Shown here: positions 17,698-28,163 of the stretch, piece by piece
Numbering within the stretch: position 1 is the stretch's first letter
Layout of the letters: each line of letters begins with the position of its first letter
Assembly (NCBI GenBank): GCA_963800725.1
Contig: CAWDCE010000007.1
Coordinates: 62,001-126,000 of the forward strand
Source of the DNA: Bog-473 sp963800725
GTDB lineage: Bacteria > Actinomycetota > Acidimicrobiia > Acidimicrobiales > RAAP-2
Length of the DNA: 64,000 nt
Direction of reading: 5' to 3'
Notes under the pieces: model-generated
Seen by the model: the letters and a program-made list of their open reading frames with translations, nothing else
Told to the model about the DNA's origin: nothing
Database searches by the model: none
Made by a program: the position numbers and the translations under genes

Positions 17698-18623
17698 GCC
17701 AGCACCGGATCGCCGCACGTCGATGCACCGGCCATGTTCATGAGGCGACCGACCACATGGGTGGCCATGGCGCCGAGATGTTCCTCGGTGGTGTCTTCAA
17801 TGACATAGCGCCCGGCCGTGGCGTCGAGGAGGGCCAGGCGGAACGGCGGGACTCCGTGACGCAGGGTTTCGAGGAGGGCCAGGTAGTGGAGGGCGCCGCG
17901 GGCGGCGGCCCACGGTCCACCCGAGGTGATCTGGACCGCGCACGCCGATGCTTGTCCCCGAACCGGTTCGCCGACCAAAAGGTCGAAGACCCCGCCGAGT
18001 ACGACCCGGCCACCGGCCAAGGGGATGGCGAGGCGATCGTCGGTACGCGGCAGCCATCTTGGCGAGAACGCCGGGGTGAGGCGGCGCAGGTGGCGGGCTT
18101 GGCGCCGCACCTCGGCGCAGAGCGCGGCCCGCGCTCGAGGTTCCATCGAGGTGATGTGGGTCACCATCTCGGCCCTCCTCGGCACCACGCTGAGCGCGTC
18201 GAGGGCGTCAAGCATTGGGTCGCCGAGGTGACCGGTGGTGACCAGTTGGCGGAAGAGCGCATGAACCAGCACCGAGATCATCAGTGGCACGGGGTAGGCC
18301 GTGTCGCCATTCGTCGTTGAAGTGGGCGCGCCGGGGTCTTCATTGCCCAGGAACTGACGGGGCCCGAGGTAGAGCGCCGGCGCCTCGTCACCGCGGGCAG
18401 CCACCAGATCGGCGGCACCGTCTTCGAGCCAGGCCCGCAGTCCGCCGGCCAAGGACGGGTCGAAATGTGGCCGATCCGTCGATCTGTCCCGCAGGCGTTC
18501 CAAGATCTCGCCTTGCAAACTGGCGGGTGCCGCGGGCGCCGCCGGTCGGCCGGACCCCGCGACCGGGTGGGACTCGAGGTGACGGGGGGATCGAGGAGGC
18601 TGTGCGAGCGTGACGGGAACCAT
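17694..18623 (-). CDS. Unknown protein, degenerate PD-(D/E)XK-like paralogue A
   Basis: This 309-residue protein starts at ATG 18623. The C-terminal segment reads GGVFDLLVGEP, then ACAVQITSGGPWAAARGALH and YLALLETLRHGVPPFRLALL. In PD-(D/E)XK nuclease-like proteins the same layout is D(L/I)xxG, ExKxG, then a 'YALLLxLRxGxPP' helix. Here the first Asp is present, but ExK is replaced by QIT, so catalysis by the usual mechanism is unlikely. The assignment rests on eye comparison only. It overlaps and is presumably co-translated with paralogue B. Confidence 0.5.
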   Translation of the reverse strand: MVPVTLAQPPRSPRHLESHPVAGSGRPAAPAAPASLQGEILERLRDRSTDRPHFDPSLAGGLRAWLEDGAADLVAARGDEAPALYLGPRQFLGNEDPGAPTSTTNGDTAYPVPLMISVLVHALFRQLVTTGHLGDPMLDALDALSVVPRRAEMVTHITSMEPRARAALCAEVRRQARHLRRLTPAFSPRWLPRTDDRLAIPLAGGRVVLGGVFDLLVGEPVRGQASACAVQITSGGPWAAARGALHYLALLETLRHGVPPFRLALLDATAGRYVIEDTTEEHLGAMATHVVGRLMNMAGASTCGDPVLA

Positions 18624-18677
18624 GCCTGAAGTGTGCCTGGTGGGTGTGACTCCGCCGAAGGGCCGGATCGCTTCCTC

Positions 18678-18693
18678 TACCCTGAAAGGTGTG
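18678..18693 (+). promoter_or_regulatory. Leaderless -10 box for a small membrane protein
   Basis: TACCCT (18678-18683) is 7 nt before GTG 18691, which is followed directly by an ATG (GTGATG). Confidence 0.4.
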
Positions 18694-18930
18694 ATGGCCA
18701 CGGTCTTTCATCCAATGCTGGCGACAAACGTCGGGTTTTTCATCACGTTCGGGCTCTTCGTGGTCGGGTGGCTGATCCTTGCCTTCTTGACCATCCGTTG
18801 GGCCATCCGTCATGACCGGGCCGGATTCAAGGAATGGCGCCAACGCCAAGCGGCGGCATCGGCGATTCCGACGGTCACACGGTTCCCCGACCCTGGGGAA
18901 CAAGACGTCGGCCCCCCATTTGGCCAATGA
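18691..18930 (+). CDS. Small single-pass membrane protein
   Basis: This protein of about 79 residues starts at GTG 18691 (or ATG 18694). It has one clear transmembrane helix, VGFFITFGLFVVGWLILAFL (about residues 15-34), a basic stretch after it (RWAIRHDRAGFKEWRQRQ) and a polar tail. No family is recognised. The stop overlaps the ATG at 18927 of the patatin region, so it may be in one transcript with the patatin, methyltransferase and lhr genes. Confidence 0.55.
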   Translation: MMATVFHPMLATNVGFFITFGLFVVGWLILAFLTIRWAIRHDRAGFKEWRQRQAAASAIPTVTRFPDPGEQDVGPPFGQ

Positions 18931-20004
18931 GTCCAACGGCGCCGACCGACGGACTCATGGCGCGCTCGGCGTGGCCGCCTCGGCCGCCGCACCGCGGAAC
19001 CTGAGCGCCCGAAGACGGCGTTCGTCCTAGCCGGTGGGGGCAGTCGAGGTGCGGTACAGATCGGCATGCTCGATGAATTGGTGGCCCGGGGCATTCGCGC
19101 CGACCGGGTCTATGGCGCATCGGTCGGAGCCATCAACGGCGCCGCCTACGCCGCCAATCCGACCACCGAAGGTGTGGCCCGAATGGCTGACATCTGGCGC
19201 AAGCTCAAGGGCGACGACATCTTCCCGCGTTCGGTCCTCGACGGTCCCTGGCTGTTCTTGCAACGGCGGCCGGCGGTGCATGCCAACACGGGACTGCGCG
19301 CCATCATCGAGGCGGGAATCGATTTCGAGAACCTCGAGGATGCGGCGATTCCCTTCGAACTGGTGACGACGTCGCTGAGCGACGGTCGAGAGCGGTGGAT
19401 CACCCACGGCAATGCGGTCGAGGCAATCTTGGCCTCGTCGGCCATCCCGTCGCTGTTCCCGCCCGTCGTGATCGACGGGGATGCCTTGGTCGACGGCGGC
19501 GTGGTCAATAACGTCCCGATCAGCCGGGCGATCGCGGCGGGGTGCACCCGCATCTTCGTGCTGTTGTGCGGACCGATGCACTACCAACCCCGTCAGGCCA
19601 AGCGCCCGGCCGAGGCGGCCTTGACCGCATTCTTTGTAGCGATCCATGCGCGCTTCGCCCGCGAACTCGCCGACATCCCACGGGGGGTCGAAGTCGTGGT
19701 CTTTAGCGGCGGGGGTGAACCCTCCACGCAATACCGTGACTTCTCGGGCACCGCGGCCATGATCGAGGAGGGGCGGGCCGAGGTGGCTGAAGTACTCGAC
19801 CGCTATGCCGACACGTCCCAAGATCTGCTGGTGCCTGCGGAGTTGGCGGGGCGGCCCAGGTCGGTGGTGGCCCCGACACCGTCATCTGATGCGAGCGACG
19901 CCACGTCACCCCCCGACGACGAGTCTGAAACGGAGATGGCGTTGCGCGTCCCGCGCGATGTGGTGCCGGACGCTGCGGCCCGGGCCAGGCGCACGGTGCC
20001 GTGA
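18927..20004 (+). CDS. Patatin-like phospholipase, N-terminus broken
   Basis: The oxyanion-hole motif KTAFVLAGGGSRGAVQIG (about 19012-19065), the nucleophile elbow GASVGAINGAAYA (GxSxG) and the catalytic Asp in VDGGVVNNVPIS are all in one frame ending at 20004. That frame is open from 18931 but contains no ATG, GTG or TTG before the GGG motif. An ATG at 18927 (or 18957) in the neighbouring frame would supply the start if one extra base lies near 18990-19005. Patatins hydrolyse acyl esters of lipids. The C-terminal 60 residues are Pro/Ser/Asp-rich. The stop overlaps the methyltransferase start by 4 bp. Confidence 0.75.
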
Positions 20005-20798
20005 GTGCGGGCGAATACCTCTTGGACAACCAGGAGGCAGCCGCCGGTGCCCGCTTTCGCGCCTTCACCGCGCTATTTGATCCATCGACCTTCCGACACA
20101 TCGATGCACTCGGCATCGCTGCGGGTTGGCGCTGTTGGGAGGTGGGGGCCGGGGGCACCTCGGTGGTGCAGTTCCTCGCCGATCGGGTTGGCGCCAACGG
20201 CTCCGTGTTGGCCACCGACATCGACGTCGCATGGGCCTCGGCGGCCGCCGAGGCGCACAACGTCACCGTTCAGCGCCACGATGTGGCCAAAGACCCGGTG
20301 CCACCGGGGGGATTCGATCTGGTGCACGCGCGACTCGTGCTGGTCCATGTGGCGGAGCGTGCGACTGCGCTCGAGCACATGGTGGCCGCTGTGCGGCCCG
20401 GTGGCTGGATCTTCCTCGAGGACGCCGACCCGCAGCTCCAACCGCTCAGTTGCCTTGAGGTGCTCGGGCCCGAACAAGAGCTGGCGAACCGTCTGCGCAG
20501 CGGATTTCGGTCCCTGATGGCGGGGCGCGGCGTGGATCTGGCCTATGGGAGGACCCTGCCCAGACGCTTGCGCGAGGCCGGCCTAGTCGACGTCGGGTGT
20601 GACGCCTCGTTCCCGATCGCGTTGCCCGAGTGCGCCGATCTCGAGGTGGCAACGATTGCCCTGATCAAAGAACAACTGTTGACCCATGGGGTGGCAACGG
20701 AGGAAGAAATTGCCCGCCACCTGGCCAACGTGGCGGCCGGCGTGCTGGATCTGACCCAGCCGCCAATGGTCGCCGCCTGGGGTCGCCGAGCTCCTTGA
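20001..20798 (+). CDS. Class I SAM-dependent methyltransferase
   Basis: This 265-residue protein starts at GTG 20001, overlapping the patatin stop (GTGA). Motif I is WRCWEVGAGGTSVVQFLA (about residues 43-60), motif II VLATDIDVAW, and the post-II strand is FDLVHARLVLVHVAERATAL. AVRPGGWIFLEDADPQ is the usual post-motif III segment. The acceptor substrate is unknown. Its stop lies inside a TTGA that overlaps the longest possible start of the lhr gene, so the two are probably co-expressed. Confidence 0.85.
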   Translation: MSAGEYLLDNQEAAAGARFRAFTALFDPSTFRHIDALGIAAGWRCWEVGAGGTSVVQFLADRVGANGSVLATDIDVAWASAAAEAHNVTVQRHDVAKDPVPPGGFDLVHARLVLVHVAERATALEHMVAAVRPGGWIFLEDADPQLQPLSCLEVLGPEQELANRLRSGFRSLMAGRGVDLAYGRTLPRRLREAGLVDVGCDASFPIALPECADLEVATIALIKEQLLTHGVATEEEIARHLANVAAGVLDLTQPPMVAAWGRRAP

Positions 20799-20854
20799 AC
20801 GCCGCTTCGACGGCCCCGGATGCCAATGTCACAGCGCACCGGTTAAATGGGGGG

Positions 20855-23800
20855 GTGTCCGGTGCCGATCCCGCTCTCCCGGCCTTCCATCCGGCGGTCG
20901 CCAGTTGGTTCGCCGGCCGATTCCCTGAGGGCCCGACCGCACCACAGCTGGCGGCCTGGCCACACATAGCTTCGGGCCATGACGTCTTGGTGGCCTCACC
21001 CACCGGGACCGGTAAGACGTTGACCGGCTTCTTGGTGGCCATCGATGCGGCCTATCGGGCGGCCGAGGCGGGCACCAGAAGCCGATCTGGACCAGAAGTG
21101 TTGTACGTGTCGCCGTTGCGGGCATTGGCGGTCGACGTCCACGAGAACCTCCATGTTCCCTTGAGCGAGATCCGCCAAGAGGCCCTCCGGCTCGGGCACC
21201 ATGACCCCGAACTGCGGGTGGCCATCCGCACCGGAGACACCCCGCCGGCCGAGCGTGCCGCCATGCGCAAGTCAGCCCCGGACCTCTTGGTGACCACGCC
21301 CGAGTCGCTCTATCTGCTCTTGACCGCGCCGGCCTCGCGGGCAATGTTGCGCGGGGTGCGGACCGTCATCGTGGACGAGGTGCATACCTTGGCCCGTGAC
21401 AAGCGGGGCAGCCATCTCGCGCTCAGCCTCGAACGACTCGACGCGGTGGTGAGTGAGAGTGGGGGCCACCTTCAGCGCATCGGGCTGTCCGCCACCCAGC
21501 GGCCCCTCGAAGTGGTGGCCCGACTGCTCTCGGGGGTGCGTCCCGAGCGGGCGCCGACGGTGATCGTCGACTGTGGCCATGCCCGAAATCTCGACGTGTC
21601 GATCGAACTGCCCGACTCCGAACTTGAGGCCGTGGCCAGCGGCGCCCAGTTCGGCGACATTTTGGATCGCATTGCGGCGCATACCAAGGACCACCGCACG
21701 ACCTTGGTGTTCGTCAACACCCGAAAGATGGCCGAGCGGGTGGCCCACCAGTTGGCCGAGCGGCTGGCCGGTGAGGCCGATGGTCGCCACGGAGATGATG
21801 TGGACGCCTCCTTGTTGGTGGCCGCCCATCACGGCAGTCTTTCGGCCGCTCGTCGCCGCATCGTCGAGACCCGGCTGCGGGCGGGCGACCTGCGGGCGCT
21901 GGTGGCCACGGCGTCATTGGAACTCGGTATCGATGTCGGTCCCGTCGAACTGGTCTGCCAGATCGGTTCGCCCCGGGCGATCGGGACCTTCCTCCAGCGA
22001 GTCGGTCGGGCCAACCACCAGCGCGACGGCACGCCAGCGGGTCGACTCTTTCCAATGACGCGCGACGAACTGGTCGAGTGCACCGCGCTGCTCGCCGCGG
22101 TGCGTGCCGGCCGTCTCGACCTCCTCGAGCCTCCGGTTGCCCCGCTCGATGTATTGGCGCAGCAGCTGGTCGCCGAGGTCGCGTCGGTCGAGGAATATGA
22201 CGTCGAAGCGTTGTGGCAACTGGTGCGGGCGAGTGCGCCTTTCGCCGAGTTGGAGAGGTCGGACTTCGACGAAGTGGTGGCCCTCGTCAGCTGGGGTATC
22301 GAGACGGGGCGGGGAAGGCGCGGTGCACATCTCCATCACGACGCGGTCAACGGGCGACTCCGGGCCCGCCGCGGGGCCCGGCTCGCCGCGCTCACCGGGG
22401 GTGGCGCCATCCCCGAGACCGGGGACTACCGCGTCGTGCTCGACCCAGACGGCGTGACCGTCGGTTCGGTCCACGAGGACTTCGCCGTCGAGGCGATGGC
22501 CGGGGACATCTTCTTGCTCGGGACACATTCATGGCGGGTGGCCAAGGTCGAGGTCGGAACCGTACGGGTCCATGACGCAGGCGACTTGCCGCCCACGGTG
22601 CCGTTTTGGCTGGGTGAGGCACCGGCCCGCACGGCTGAGCTCTCAGAAGCGGTCAGTGACCTTCGCGGCGAACTCGAACCGCTCTTAGCGGCGAACGACG
22701 GAGCGGGGCGCGCGAGCTCGTCTGTCAACGCGCCGCGGTGAGCACCGAGGTGGCCCAACAGGTGGTCGCCTACTGCGCCGCGGGATTGTCGGCACTCGGG
22801 CATCTGCCGACCAGGTCGCGCCTGGTGGTCGAGCGCTGTTTCGACGAGAGCGAGGGCAGCCAGCTCATTTTGCATTCTCCATACGGTGGTCGGGTGAATC
22901 GCGCGCTCGGACTGGCGCTGCGCAAGCGCTTCTGCGTCTCGTTCGACTTCGAGCTCCAGGCGGCGGCTGACGACGACACCGTCGTGCTCTCGCTCGGACC
23001 CCAGCACAGCTTTCCGCTCACCCGGGTCCAATCCATGTTGTCGTCGGCCAACGCCAAAGAGGTGTTGGTCCAGGCCGTCCTGCTGCACCCGATGCTGGCG
23101 GCGCGCTCGGCGGTGGAATCTCAATCGAGCTCTCGTGCTCCCGCGCATGCGCGTGGGCAAGCGCCGGCCCATCCATCTCCAGCGCATGGAGGCCGATGAC
23201 CTCTTGGCGGCGGTGTGGCCGGGATTGGCCGCATGCCAGGAGAACGCGCCACCTGGCCCCGTTGCCGTCCCCGACCACGTACTGGCCCGCCAGACGGTCG
23301 ACGACTGCCTCCATGAAGGGCTCTCGGTCGAAGGCCTGGTCGATCTGTGGTCCAAGGTCGAGTCCGGTGAAGTCGAGATCCATACCGTCGAGTCATCTGA
23401 GCCATCGGTGCTGGCGCACGGCATCTTGAACGGGCGTCCGTTCACGTTCTTGGACGGCGCACCGCTCGAGGAGCGCCGCACGCGTGCCCTCTCCCTCAAA
23501 CGGGGACTCGGCGCGCTCGGCGCCCAACGGGCTGCCCGTGCCGACCGAACAACTCGACGCACTCGATCCCGAGGCAGTGGCCATGGTCTTGGACCAAGTC
23601 CGTCCACGCTTGCGCAATCCCGATGAGCTTCACGATCTCTTGCTCTCGTTGGTGGCGTGCCGACCGGTCGAAGAATGGGCGGCCTGGTTCGCCTCCTTGG
23701 AGCGGGACCATCGGGCGACGAGCATCGATGGGGCCTGGGTCGCCACCGAGCGGATCGCCGACGCCACGTCGATGTCGAACGACGATGACGCGGTGGCCGC

Positions 23801-25139
23801 GTGCGTGGGTGGCCACCTGGACTTGGCCGGCCCGGTCTCGCTCGACGAGTTGACCGCGGCGAGTCCACTTCCGGGTGGCGCACCACGTGGCGCACCCGTG
23901 ACGCCGGCTCGGGCCCGCACCGCGCTGGCCCGGTTGGAGAATCAGGGCTCGGCCATCGAACTGCCCGACGGACGCTGGTGCGCCCGCCACCTGTTGGTTC
24001 GCCTCCATGGAGCGAGTCGGCAACGTCGACGGGGCCAGGTGGCCGCAGTCCCGATCACCGACTATGTCCGCTTCCTCACCTCGTGGCAGCACGTGGCTGC
24101 GGGCACGCAGCTCGAAGGGCGCGCCGGACTCTTGTCGGTGCTCGAGCAGCTCCAAGGGATCGAAGCGCCCGCAGTTGAGTGGGAAGCGCAGATCCTGCCG
24201 GCCCGGGTGGCCGGCTACGACGCTCGCTGGCTCGATGAGCTGTGCCTCTCGGGCGAGGTCGTGTGGGGTCGCCTCTCGCCGAGGATGGAGGGGGCGGGGA
24301 GAGCGGGCTCACCCTCGCCGGCCACCCCACTGGCCTTCGTGGTCCGCGAGGATCTCGGTCAGATGGTGCGCGCCGTACGCGCCGGCGCGGCGATCGTCGA
24401 GCCCGAAGTCGGGGTGGCGGCCGATGTGCTGGCGGCACTGCGTCAACGGGGGGCGTGTTTTCGACCCGAGCTTGCGCCCTTGACCGGTCGACTACCGGCC
24501 GAGATCGACGAGGGCCTGTGGGACTTGGTGGCCCGGGGCATCGTCACCGCCGACGCGTTCTCCGCGGTGCGGTCACTGCTCTCGGCTCGTGACCGTTGGC
24601 GCACCCGCACCTACCGGCGCCCGACGACGCGGAGCGCATCGAGGAGAGCGGGCCTGGCCCGGCGCCGCGCGCCGGCGGGGACCGGGATCGGTGAGGGTCG
24701 CTGGTCGCTTCTGCCGGTCGACGAAGCAATCACCCAAGAGTCGACGGCTCCGCGCAACGAGGAGTTGGCCGAGGACGTGGCCTGGCAGCTCCTGGCGCGC
24801 TGGGGGGTCGTGGCGTTCGAAGTGTGGTCCCGCGAATCGTTCCGGGTGCCATGGCGCGAGGTGGTGTGGGCACTGCGGCGACTCGAGGCCAGAGGCGTCG
24901 CGCTGGGCGGCCGATTCGTGATGGGCCTTTCGGGAGAGCAGTACGCCCTGCCCGAGGCCGCGCAGGCCCTGCACAAGGTCAATCGCACCCAAGCGCGGGG
25001 TGAAGAAGTGGTGGTGGCCGGCGCCGATCCGCTCAACGTCACCGGCTCGATTGTCGGTGGAGCCAGGGTCCCCACGCGCCGCAACCAGCGCGTGACCCTT
25101 CGCGACGGTGCGGTGGTGGAGAACCGCCAGGCCGGCTGA
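20855..25139 (+). CDS. lhr: Lhr-type large DEAD/DEAH helicase, three frameshifts
   Basis: This is a superfamily 2 helicase of about 1430 residues. It has Walker A SPTGTGKTLT, motif II VDEVHTLARDKRG, motif III LSATQRPLE, and motifs V/VI SLELGIDVGPVELV and QRVGRANHQRDG, followed by the winged-helix and large Lhr core domains to VENRQAG. Lhr unwinds DNA/RNA hybrids 3'-5' and is tied to DNA repair. Frame changes occur at 22705-22708 (a GGGG run apparently missing one G), near 23108 and near 23515. GTG 20855 is the chosen start; TTG 20795 is possible. Bundled with a methyltransferase upstream and pxpA four bases downstream. Confidence 0.88.
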
Positions 25140-25143
25140 GTCG

Positions 25144-25926
25144 ATGGGAACTCCGCCACGTCGTTGCATCGACCTGAACGCCGACGTTGGGGAGGCCGAG
25201 GACGAGCTCGGCCGCCAACGCGAACTCGATCTCTTAGGAGTCGTGACGACCGTGCATGTGGCGTGTGGTGGCCATGCCGGCGATGCCGCGACGATGCGGC
25301 GGGTGACCTTGGCGGCGGGTTCGGCCGGGGTGGCGGTCGGCGCACATCCCTCCTACCCCGATCGCCAAGGCTTCGGTCGCCGGGCGACCGTGCTTTCGAC
25401 GGCCGAACTCTCGGCTTCATTGGCGAGCCAGATCGATGATCTCATTGCGGCGGCTGCCCGGGACGACGTCGCTGTGGTTTCGGTGAAACCGCACGGTGCC
25501 CTCTATGGCGAAGTGGCCAAAGGCGGCCCGGCCTGCGCCGCGCTGATCGAGGCCATGGTCGCCACTTGCGCGCCTGGGACCGCGGTGGTCCTGCCGCCGA
25601 ACTCGGTGGCGCACGACGTGGTGCGCGGCGCCGGTTTCCGGGTAGTCGCCGAGGGCTTTTGTGACCGGTCCTATTGCGCCGATGGCTCCCTCATGGCGCG
25701 CGCGCTGGCCGGGTCGGTCTATCGCGACCCCCGGGCGGCCGCGGCCCAGGCCCTCTTGCTCGCGCTCGATGGCACGGTGGCCACGTCGGACGGGACGATG
25801 CTCGAATGTGCGGTCGACACGCTGTGCATCCATGGCGACTCGCCGGGTGCGATGGCGATGGCGGTGGCGGTGCGCCAGGCGCTCGGCGACGCCGGCCTCG
25901 TGGTGGCCGCCAGCGCGCAGAGCTGA
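25144..25926 (+). CDS. pxpA: 5-oxoprolinase subunit A (LamB/YcsF family)
   Basis: This 260-residue protein begins CIDLNADVGEAEDELGRQRE and contains VHVACGGHAGDAATMRR, GAHPSYPDRQGFGRR and VKPHGALYGEVA, all PxpA signatures. Together with PxpB and PxpC it hydrolyses 5-oxoproline to glutamate using ATP, removing a damage product of glutamine and glutamate. ATG 25144 follows the lhr stop by 4 nt, and pxpB starts 11 nt after its stop, so this is one operon. Confidence 0.92.
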   Translation: MGTPPRRCIDLNADVGEAEDELGRQRELDLLGVVTTVHVACGGHAGDAATMRRVTLAAGSAGVAVGAHPSYPDRQGFGRRATVLSTAELSASLASQIDDLIAAAARDDVAVVSVKPHGALYGEVAKGGPACAALIEAMVATCAPGTAVVLPPNSVAHDVVRGAGFRVVAEGFCDRSYCADGSLMARALAGSVYRDPRAAAAQALLLALDGTVATSDGTMLECAVDTLCIHGDSPGAMAMAVAVRQALGDAGLVVAASAQS

Positions 25927-25937
25927 GCGGGTCGCCA

Positions 25938-26620
25938 ATGTGGTCGCGCTCGGTGCCCGTTGGCGAGGTGCGTCGCCTGGGTGATTGTGCGTTCCTCATC
26001 GGCGTGGTGAACGCCCGGGCGGCCCGAGACCTCATCGAGGCCATCGACGCCGCAGCCTTTAGTGGGGTACGCGAGATCGTCGGGGGACTGGCGAGCGTCA
26101 TGGTCGCGCTCGACCGCACCGCCACGACGCGAGCAACTGCGGCGAGCGTGCGGCGTGCGCTCGAACGCCTGGCGCGCGACCTTGGGCGGCGCGGACGTGA
26201 AGGCTCGAGTGATCCCGCGCCCGCCCACCACCTGATCTCGTGCATCTTCGATGGCCCCGACCTCGACGAAGTGGCTGAGCGGACCGGGTGTGCGAGCGAC
26301 GAAGTGGTCGACCTCTTGACGGCCGCCACCTTGACCGTGGCCGTCATTGGCTTCTCTCCGGGCTTCGCCTATCTCGAGGGGCTGCCCGACGTGCTCGCCG
26401 CAGTGCCGCGGCGAGCGCGGCCGCGTCCCGCGGTGCCGGCGGGTTCGGTCGCGCTGGCCGGTGGTCATGCCGCGGTCTACCCGTCGGCGTCACCGGGCGG
26501 GTGGCACCTGATCGGCCGCACCAACGAGGCGTTTTTTGACCCGCGCCGTCCGCCCTACTGCCGTTTCGCACCGGGCGATCAGGTCCGGTTCTCGAACAAG
26601 ATGGCGCCGCTTGCTCGCGG
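25938..26620 (+). CDS. pxpB: 5-oxoprolinase subunit B (KipI-like)
   Basis: It starts MWSRSVPVGEVRRLGDCAFL at ATG 25938 and has the PxpB core: LTVAVIGFSPGFAYLEGLP, RPRPAVPAGSVALAGGHAAVYP and SPGGWHLIGRT. The domain ends near 26598 at GDQVRF. The frame has no stop there; it runs on to 26903 as sequence unlike the family, antiphase to pxpC. Either the real pxpB stop has been lost to an indel, or pxpB and pxpC form one fused protein (known in other bacteria) with a missing base near 26600-26650. The right edge given here is the first possible pxpC codon. Confidence 0.85.
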
Positions 26621-27629
26621 GTGCCCCGAGATGGCACGCCTGGACCAGGTGATGGCGCGCCGCCGGTGTTCGTGGTTGAACAACCCGGACTGCGCACCGT
26701 GCGCCAAGACGGTGGGCGAGCAGGCGTGGCGTCGCTCGGGGTCCCGGGTGCCGGACCGGCTGATGGCTATGCGTTGGCGGTGGCGAATCGGCTGGTGGGA
26801 AACCGTCCTGACGCGGCGGCCCTCGAGATCACGGCGCGGGGCCCGACCCTTCGTTGCAGGCGCGACACCTTCGTCGCGGTCGTCGGCGCTGACCCGGTGG
26901 TGACAATCGACGGGCAACGGGTCGGCGCCGGTGCGGTGCTGCCGGTCGCCGCCGGGCAGCGCCTCGACGTCGGCCTTGTCGGCGGTGGCCTTCGCACCTA
27001 CCTCGCGGTCGCCGGAGGATTCAGCGGGCCCGAAGTGTTCGAGAGCTGTGCGAGCGATTCGTTGTGCGGTCTCGGACCGGGGCCACTGCGCACCGGCGAC
27101 GCACTTTCGGCCGGACCTCTGACTCCACCACTTGGTGATCACGTTCGCCCCGCACCGGGCGAGGCCCGCTCGGCCGACGGCCGCCGCGTGCTGCGGGTCG
27201 TTGGCGGTCCTCACCGCGAGTTCTTCGTGGACGGGGCATTCGACGCACTCGGTTCCCGGCGCTTCGTCGTCGCCGCGCAGAGCAACCGCATCGGTGTGCG
27301 GCTGGCGCCCGAAGGAGCGCCGGGCAGCGTTGCGCCGCAAGCGAGCGGCGGGTGCTGAACTCGATTCACAAGGTGCGCTCAGCGGAGCCATCCAGGTTCC
27401 CCCCGACGAGATCCCCGTCGTGCTCGGCCCCGATCACGCGACCATGGGCGGGTACCCCGTCCTCGGGGTCGTCGTCTCGGCCGACCTTTGTTGGCTCGGT
27501 CAGTGCGCGCCCGGGGATCGCATCGTGTTGTGGCCGATCACCCACGCCGAGGCAGACGAGGCGTGGGACGCCTATGCCCGACAGCTCGCCTCGGCCGTGG
27601 TCGGCCGCTATCCGCTGACCCTCGACTAG
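26621..27629 (+). CDS. pxpC: 5-oxoprolinase subunit C (KipA-like), one frameshift
   Basis: The core reads VEQPGLRTVRQDGGRAGVAS and GVPGAGPADGYALAVANRLV at the start, then LRTYLAVAGGFSGPEVFES, and finally SGAIQVPPDEIPVVLGPDHA and TMGGYPVLGVVVSADLCWL. These are the biotin-carboxylase-C-like (KipA) motifs. GTG 26621 is the first usable start, but a fusion with pxpB is possible. The first frame stops at 27358; the true C-terminus is in the next frame, with one extra base near 27330-27345. The stop TAG shares the palindrome CTAG (27626-27629) with the convergent DUF4395 gene. Confidence 0.87.
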
Positions 27630-28120
27630 ACGCCGACGCGGCGGCTGATGTCGGCACACTCTTCGCAGACCGACTCGGGGATGACGCCGCGGCGCATCAA
27701 GAAGTTGAAGATGTGGCAACCGACACAGATGGCCAGCACCGATTCAGCGAAGGCGAACACCACCATCATGGCGAGCAATACCTGACTGACCCGCCACGCT
27801 CCGCTCAACCAGCAAATGGTGGCGGCCGTCGTCACGACGGTGCCGATGGCCTGGGCGAATCGCTTGGGTGGGCCGGGCACGAGGCGGGCATGGCTGCTGA
27901 GACGGGGGGCGACCACGCGCGTGGCGAACTGGCCGAGTGGGCTGAGGGTCGGTCCGGTGAGGACCCGGGCCCAAAAACCGAGGGTCAAGGGTATGAGCAG
28001 CCAGGGGAGATCGGCCGCCAAGGTGATGAGTGAGAGCACCATGACCACGGCGGCAACCGTGCGCGCCGCCACCTCGTTCACCGGGTTGGGGAAGCTGAAG
28101 AGGGAATCCGACGATGCCAT
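27626..28120 (-). CDS. DUF4395 integral membrane protein
   Basis: This 164-residue protein has four predicted membrane helices. The DUF4395 features are FPNPVNEVAARTVA at the start, GPPKRFAQAIG in the middle, and the cysteine pairs ICVGCHIFNFLMRRG and SVCEECADIS at the end. Members often sit next to thioredoxin or sulfurtransferase genes, and the C-terminal cysteines may be redox-active. The function is unproven. Here the next upstream gene is a TSUP-type permease, which also fits sulfur metabolism. Confidence 0.8.
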   Translation of the reverse strand: MASSDSLFSFPNPVNEVAARTVAAVVMVLSLITLAADLPWLLIPLTLGFWARVLTGPTLSPLGQFATRVVAPRLSSHARLVPGPPKRFAQAIGTVVTTAATICWLSGAWRVSQVLLAMMVVFAFAESVLAICVGCHIFNFLMRRGVIPESVCEECADISRRVGV

Positions 28121-28163
28121 GACCCATAAAGCGTAGCGAATTGGTCAGTTATTCCCCACCCGC

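Noticed and set aside
27345..27629. Separate small gene formed by the pxpC C-terminus
   Set aside because: It carries the conserved end of KipA proteins (SGAIQVPPDE, GGYPVLGVV) and simply continues pxpC after a one-base shift.
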